DNA of 8,139 nt, taken from assembly GCA_002411175.1 (NCBI GenBank), contig DHRN01000073.1, positions 1-8,139 on the forward strand, read 5' to 3'. This DNA comes from Anaerolineaceae bacterium UBA5311 (GTDB lineage Bacteria; Chloroflexota; Anaerolineae; Anaerolineales; Anaerolineaceae). A program made the position numbers and the translations under genes. Below the pieces are notes generated by a model, which saw only the letters and a list, made by a program, of their open reading frames with translations, was not told the origin of the DNA and did no database searches. Shown in pieces: positions 6,451-8,139 of the stretch; the first letter of the stretch is position 1, and each line of letters begins with the position of its first letter.

Positions 6451-7629
6451 ATGGACTTATTTCAAAAAACAATAGATTTCGAAACAGCGCGGCAGGCGCG
6501 GGCAGACGGGACGTATCCCTATTTTATCCCCCTTGATAGAAACGAAGGTACTGAGGTCGTATACCAGGGGAAGCGGATTATCATGTGCGGTTCGAACAAC
6601 TACCTTGGGCTGACTACTCATCCCAAGGTTCGGGAAGCTGCGATTAACGCGATCAGAAAATACGGCACCAGCTGCACCGGATCACGGTTCCTGAACGGCA
6701 ACATGACCATCATCGAAGAGTTGGAAGAAAAACTGGCTGACTGGGTTGGCAAGGAAGCAGCCTTGGTTTTCTCGACCGGCATGCAGGTGAACCTGGGGAC
6801 GATCAGTTCGCTGGTTGGACGCAGGGACATTGTGATTTTGGATAAGGAGGATCACGCCAGTATCGTCGACGGGGCGATCTTGAGCGGTGGCAAAATTGAA
6901 CGCTACCGCCACAACGACGTGGAGCATCTCGAACGGGTACTCAGAAGTCTGCCGGAAGAACCTGGCAAACTGCTGGTGATGGATGGTTTGTTTAGCATGG
7001 AAGGCGATATCGCTCCCTTGCCGGAGATCCTTCCGCTTGCCCAGAAGTTCGGCGCGAGGGTGATGGTGGATGACGCCCACGCGATGGGCGTGCTCGGAGG
7101 CGGCAGGGGCACAGCTGCTCATTTTGGTATGACCAACCAGGTTGACCTGATCATGTCCACATTTAGCAAATCTTTCGCCTCAATCGGCGGGTTTGTTGCT
7201 GGAGATTTTGAAGTGATCGATTTTGTCAAACACCACGCTCGCAGCCTGATCTTTAGCGCGAGCATTCCCCCAGCCAACACGGCGACGGTTCTGGCTGCTC
7301 TTGAAGTAATGGAAGCTGAGCCTGAATTGGTTGAAACTCTGACCCAAAACGGGGATTTTATGCGCAAGGGGTTGAAGCAGCTGGGCTTTGACACCGGGCA
7401 CTCTGAGTCACCGATTATCCCGATCATCATCGGTGATGACGCCTTGACTTTTAAGATCTGGCGGGACCTGTTTGAAGCCGGAGTCTTCGTGAATCCTGTC
7501 ATCGCTCCTGCCACAACTCCCGGGAGGCAGTTGCTGCGCACCAGTTATATGGCTACACACACCGAAGATCAATTGGTGAAAGTGCTTGAGATTTTTGAAA
7601 AGGTAGGCAAAGCAAACGGTTTAACGTAG
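6451..7629 (+). CDS. Alpha-oxoamine synthase (PLP enzyme), closest in motif to serine palmitoyltransferase
   Basis: This 392-residue fold-type I PLP enzyme condenses an amino acid with an acyl-CoA, releasing CO2 and CoA. PLP-binding marks are Lys240 in TFSKSFASIGG (Schiff base), H135 in DHASIVDG (ring stacking), D207 and H210 in VDDAHAMG, and S182/E184 in DGLFSMEGD; R363 in LLRTSYMATHT should hold the substrate carboxylate. The family includes BioF, Kbl, HemA and serine palmitoyltransferase. The opening ARADGTYPYF, the CGSNNYLGLTTHPKV and GTSCTGSRFLNG blocks and HHARSLIFSASIPP read much like Bacteroidetes serine palmitoyltransferases as I recall them, and less like BioF (Pro-Phe-Ile-Tyr-type segment) or Kbl. 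The substrate is still an inference: glycine or alanine with another acyl-CoA is possible. No other biotin, threonine-catabolism or sphingolipid gene is in the window. AGGTG 7 nt before the ATG supports the start; an FHA gene follows by 16 nt. Confidence 0.9.
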   Translation: MDLFQKTIDFETARQARADGTYPYFIPLDRNEGTEVVYQGKRIIMCGSNNYLGLTTHPKVREAAINAIRKYGTSCTGSRFLNGNMTIIEELEEKLADWVGKEAALVFSTGMQVNLGTISSLVGRRDIVILDKEDHASIVDGAILSGGKIERYRHNDVEHLERVLRSLPEEPGKLLVMDGLFSMEGDIAPLPEILPLAQKFGARVMVDDAHAMGVLGGGRGTAAHFGMTNQVDLIMSTFSKSFASIGGFVAGDFEVIDFVKHHARSLIFSASIPPANTATVLAALEVMEAEPELVETLTQNGDFMRKGLKQLGFDTGHSESPIIPIIIGDDALTFKIWRDLFEAGVFVNPVIAPATTPGRQLLRTSYMATHTEDQLVKVLEIFEKVGKANGLT

Positions 7630-7645
7630 CACTCAAGGAGATGGC

Positions 7646-7960
7646 ATGAACGGCATGAAACTTGTCTTCCATGATGAAGCTGAATTTGTGTTGCAAGGGG
7701 AAGAAATCTTTATTGGGCGTGAACCGACCAACCATCTCACCATCCCCGTCCCTCAACTATCTCGCCACCACGCCAGGATAGACCTGGTTGATGGCGTTTG
7801 GATGCTGGATGACATGGGTTCTACTCTGGGTACGACTGTGAACGGTGAACCTGTTCGGTCACCGAGGAAATTGGAGCACGGTGATCTGATTGTTTTTGGT
7901 CGGACAGTTGAATTAAAAGTGATTGAGACAGATGGCGACCACGATATCGAGGATGGTTGA
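7646..7960 (+). CDS. Small single-domain FHA protein
   Basis: This 104-residue protein is essentially one forkhead-associated domain, which binds phosphothreonine peptides. The core is intact: G24-R25 (FIGRE), S39-R40-H41 (LSRHHARI), S59-T60 and G62 (DMGSTLGTTV) and N66-G67 (VNGEPV), followed by the closing HGDLIVFGRTVELKV strands. The last dozen residues are strongly acidic (ETDGDHDIEDG). There are no transmembrane segments and no fused kinase or secretion domain, so it is probably a cytoplasmic adaptor reading Ser/Thr-kinase signals. AAGGAG lies 5 nt before the ATG at 7646; a nearer ATG at 7641 meets a stop at once. It begins 16 nt after the oxoamine synthase stop and is surely in the same transcript, hinting that it may tether or regulate that enzyme. 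The partner is not visible, and no kinase or phosphatase lies in the window. Confidence 0.9.
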   Translation: MNGMKLVFHDEAEFVLQGEEIFIGREPTNHLTIPVPQLSRHHARIDLVDGVWMLDDMGSTLGTTVNGEPVRSPRKLEHGDLIVFGRTVELKVIETDGDHDIEDG

Positions 7961-8020
7961 CTCGATTTATAACGGTGTGTATTATCGGCTTTCACTGACA
8001 CATATTTTGCGCAATTTTGT

Positions 8021-8049
8021 TTGACTTTTCAGGTTGTTTCGGGTAACAT
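8021..8049 (+). promoter_or_regulatory. Putative promoter of the tRNA gene
   Basis: TTGACT (8021-8026) and TAACAT (8044-8049) are separated by 17 nt, placing the start near 8056, about 7 nt before the mature 5' end. A perfect palindrome TTGCGCAA (8007-8014) lies just upstream of the -35. The whole stretch 7961-8062 otherwise holds no gene and no convincing terminator for the FHA transcript. Confidence 0.6.
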
Positions 8050-8062
8050 CAGTGTTCGTTAG

Positions 8063-8134
8063 GGCGAGGTAGCTCAACGGTGGAGCAGTGGACTCATAAG
8101 CCATTGGTTCTGGGTTCAAATCCCAGCCTCGCCA
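8063..8134 (+). tRNA. tRNA with anticodon CAU (elongator Met, or lysidine-modified Ile2)
   Basis: A 72-nt cloverleaf folds cleanly: the acceptor stem GGCGAGG pairs fully with CCTCGCC, the D stem GCTC pairs with GAGC around a 7-nt loop, the anticodon loop is CTCATAA with anticodon CAU at 8095-8097, the variable loop has 5 nt, and the T stem CTGGG pairs with CCCAG around TTCAAAT. The discriminator base is A and CCA is not encoded (TTC follows). The first base pair is G-C, not the C-A mismatch of initiator tRNA. The anticodon stem is imperfect, with a G-U at 27-43 and an A-G mismatch at 31-39. Met elongator and Ile2 share this anticodon and loop, so identity is left open. Confidence 0.93.
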
Positions 8135-8139
8135 TTCCG

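Noticed and set aside
6682..7122. 146-codon open frame on the minus strand
   Set aside because: It is antisense to the conserved PLP-binding core of the oxoamine synthase and has no motif of its own.
6451..7629. Assignment as bioF (8-amino-7-oxononanoate synthase) or kbl
   Set aside because: The oxoamine synthase fold is certain, but the segment before the PLP domain's end (ARSLIFSASIPP) and the N-terminal block fit serine palmitoyltransferase better, and no biotin gene or threonine dehydrogenase lies alongside.
7976..8002. TGTGT/ACACA inverted repeat as terminator of the FHA transcript
   Set aside because: The stem is 5 bp with a 17-nt loop and low GC, which is too weak.
8063..8134. Initiator tRNA-fMet
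   Set aside because: It has a paired G1-C72 and lacks the three consecutive G-C pairs of the initiator anticodon stem.

Overview
The window looks like a chromosomal segment of a mesophilic bacterium with roughly 50% GC, probably an Anaerolineae-type Chloroflexota. This is a judgement from memory of protein style: the lipoprotein's N-terminal VQTRVAVLLTQ-like segment before a Pro/Thr/Glu-rich linker is common there, and the mix of large ABC exporters, FHA proteins and alpha-oxoamine synthases fits. No phylogenetic marker is present, so the assignment stays tentative. There are no insertion sequences, phage genes, CRISPR arrays or integrase sites.

Layout. From position 61 to 6288 all genes lie on the minus strand; from 6451 to the right end everything lies on the plus strand. 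The 162-bp gap 6289-6450 is a divergent control region. Read in the direction of transcription, the minus-strand block is: a lipoprotein with a concanavalin-like C-terminal domain (6288-5437), an Est30-like alpha/beta hydrolase (5391-4636), a clear sigma70-type promoter (4558-4530), ABC exporter half-transporter A (4488-2665), half-transporter B (GTG start at 2681, ending at 852), and a TIM-barrel protein resembling the DUF692/MNIO metalloenzymes (849-61). The last three genes overlap by 17 bp or are 2 nt apart, so they form one translationally coupled operon. The plus-strand block is an alpha-oxoamine synthase (6451-7629), a small FHA-domain protein 16 nt further on (7646-7960), and a tRNA with anticodon CAU (8063-8134) behind its own promoter.

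How the genes may work together. The two ABC proteins show complementary degeneracy: A has MDD in Walker B and a normal LSGGQ; B has normal MDE and a changed LSVGQ. This is the pattern of an asymmetric heterodimeric type IV exporter of the BmrCD / TM287-288 class. A metalloenzyme-like TIM barrel locked into the same operon suggests a small molecule or peptide that is modified and then exported; this is the most interesting idea here, but neither a substrate nor a precursor peptide is visible. The alpha-oxoamine synthase resembles the serine palmitoyltransferase branch (Bacteroidetes type) more than BioF or Kbl by motif reading, and its pairing with an FHA protein is unusual. Only the synthase, the ABC pair, the hydrolase fold, the FHA domain and the tRNA are firm identifications.
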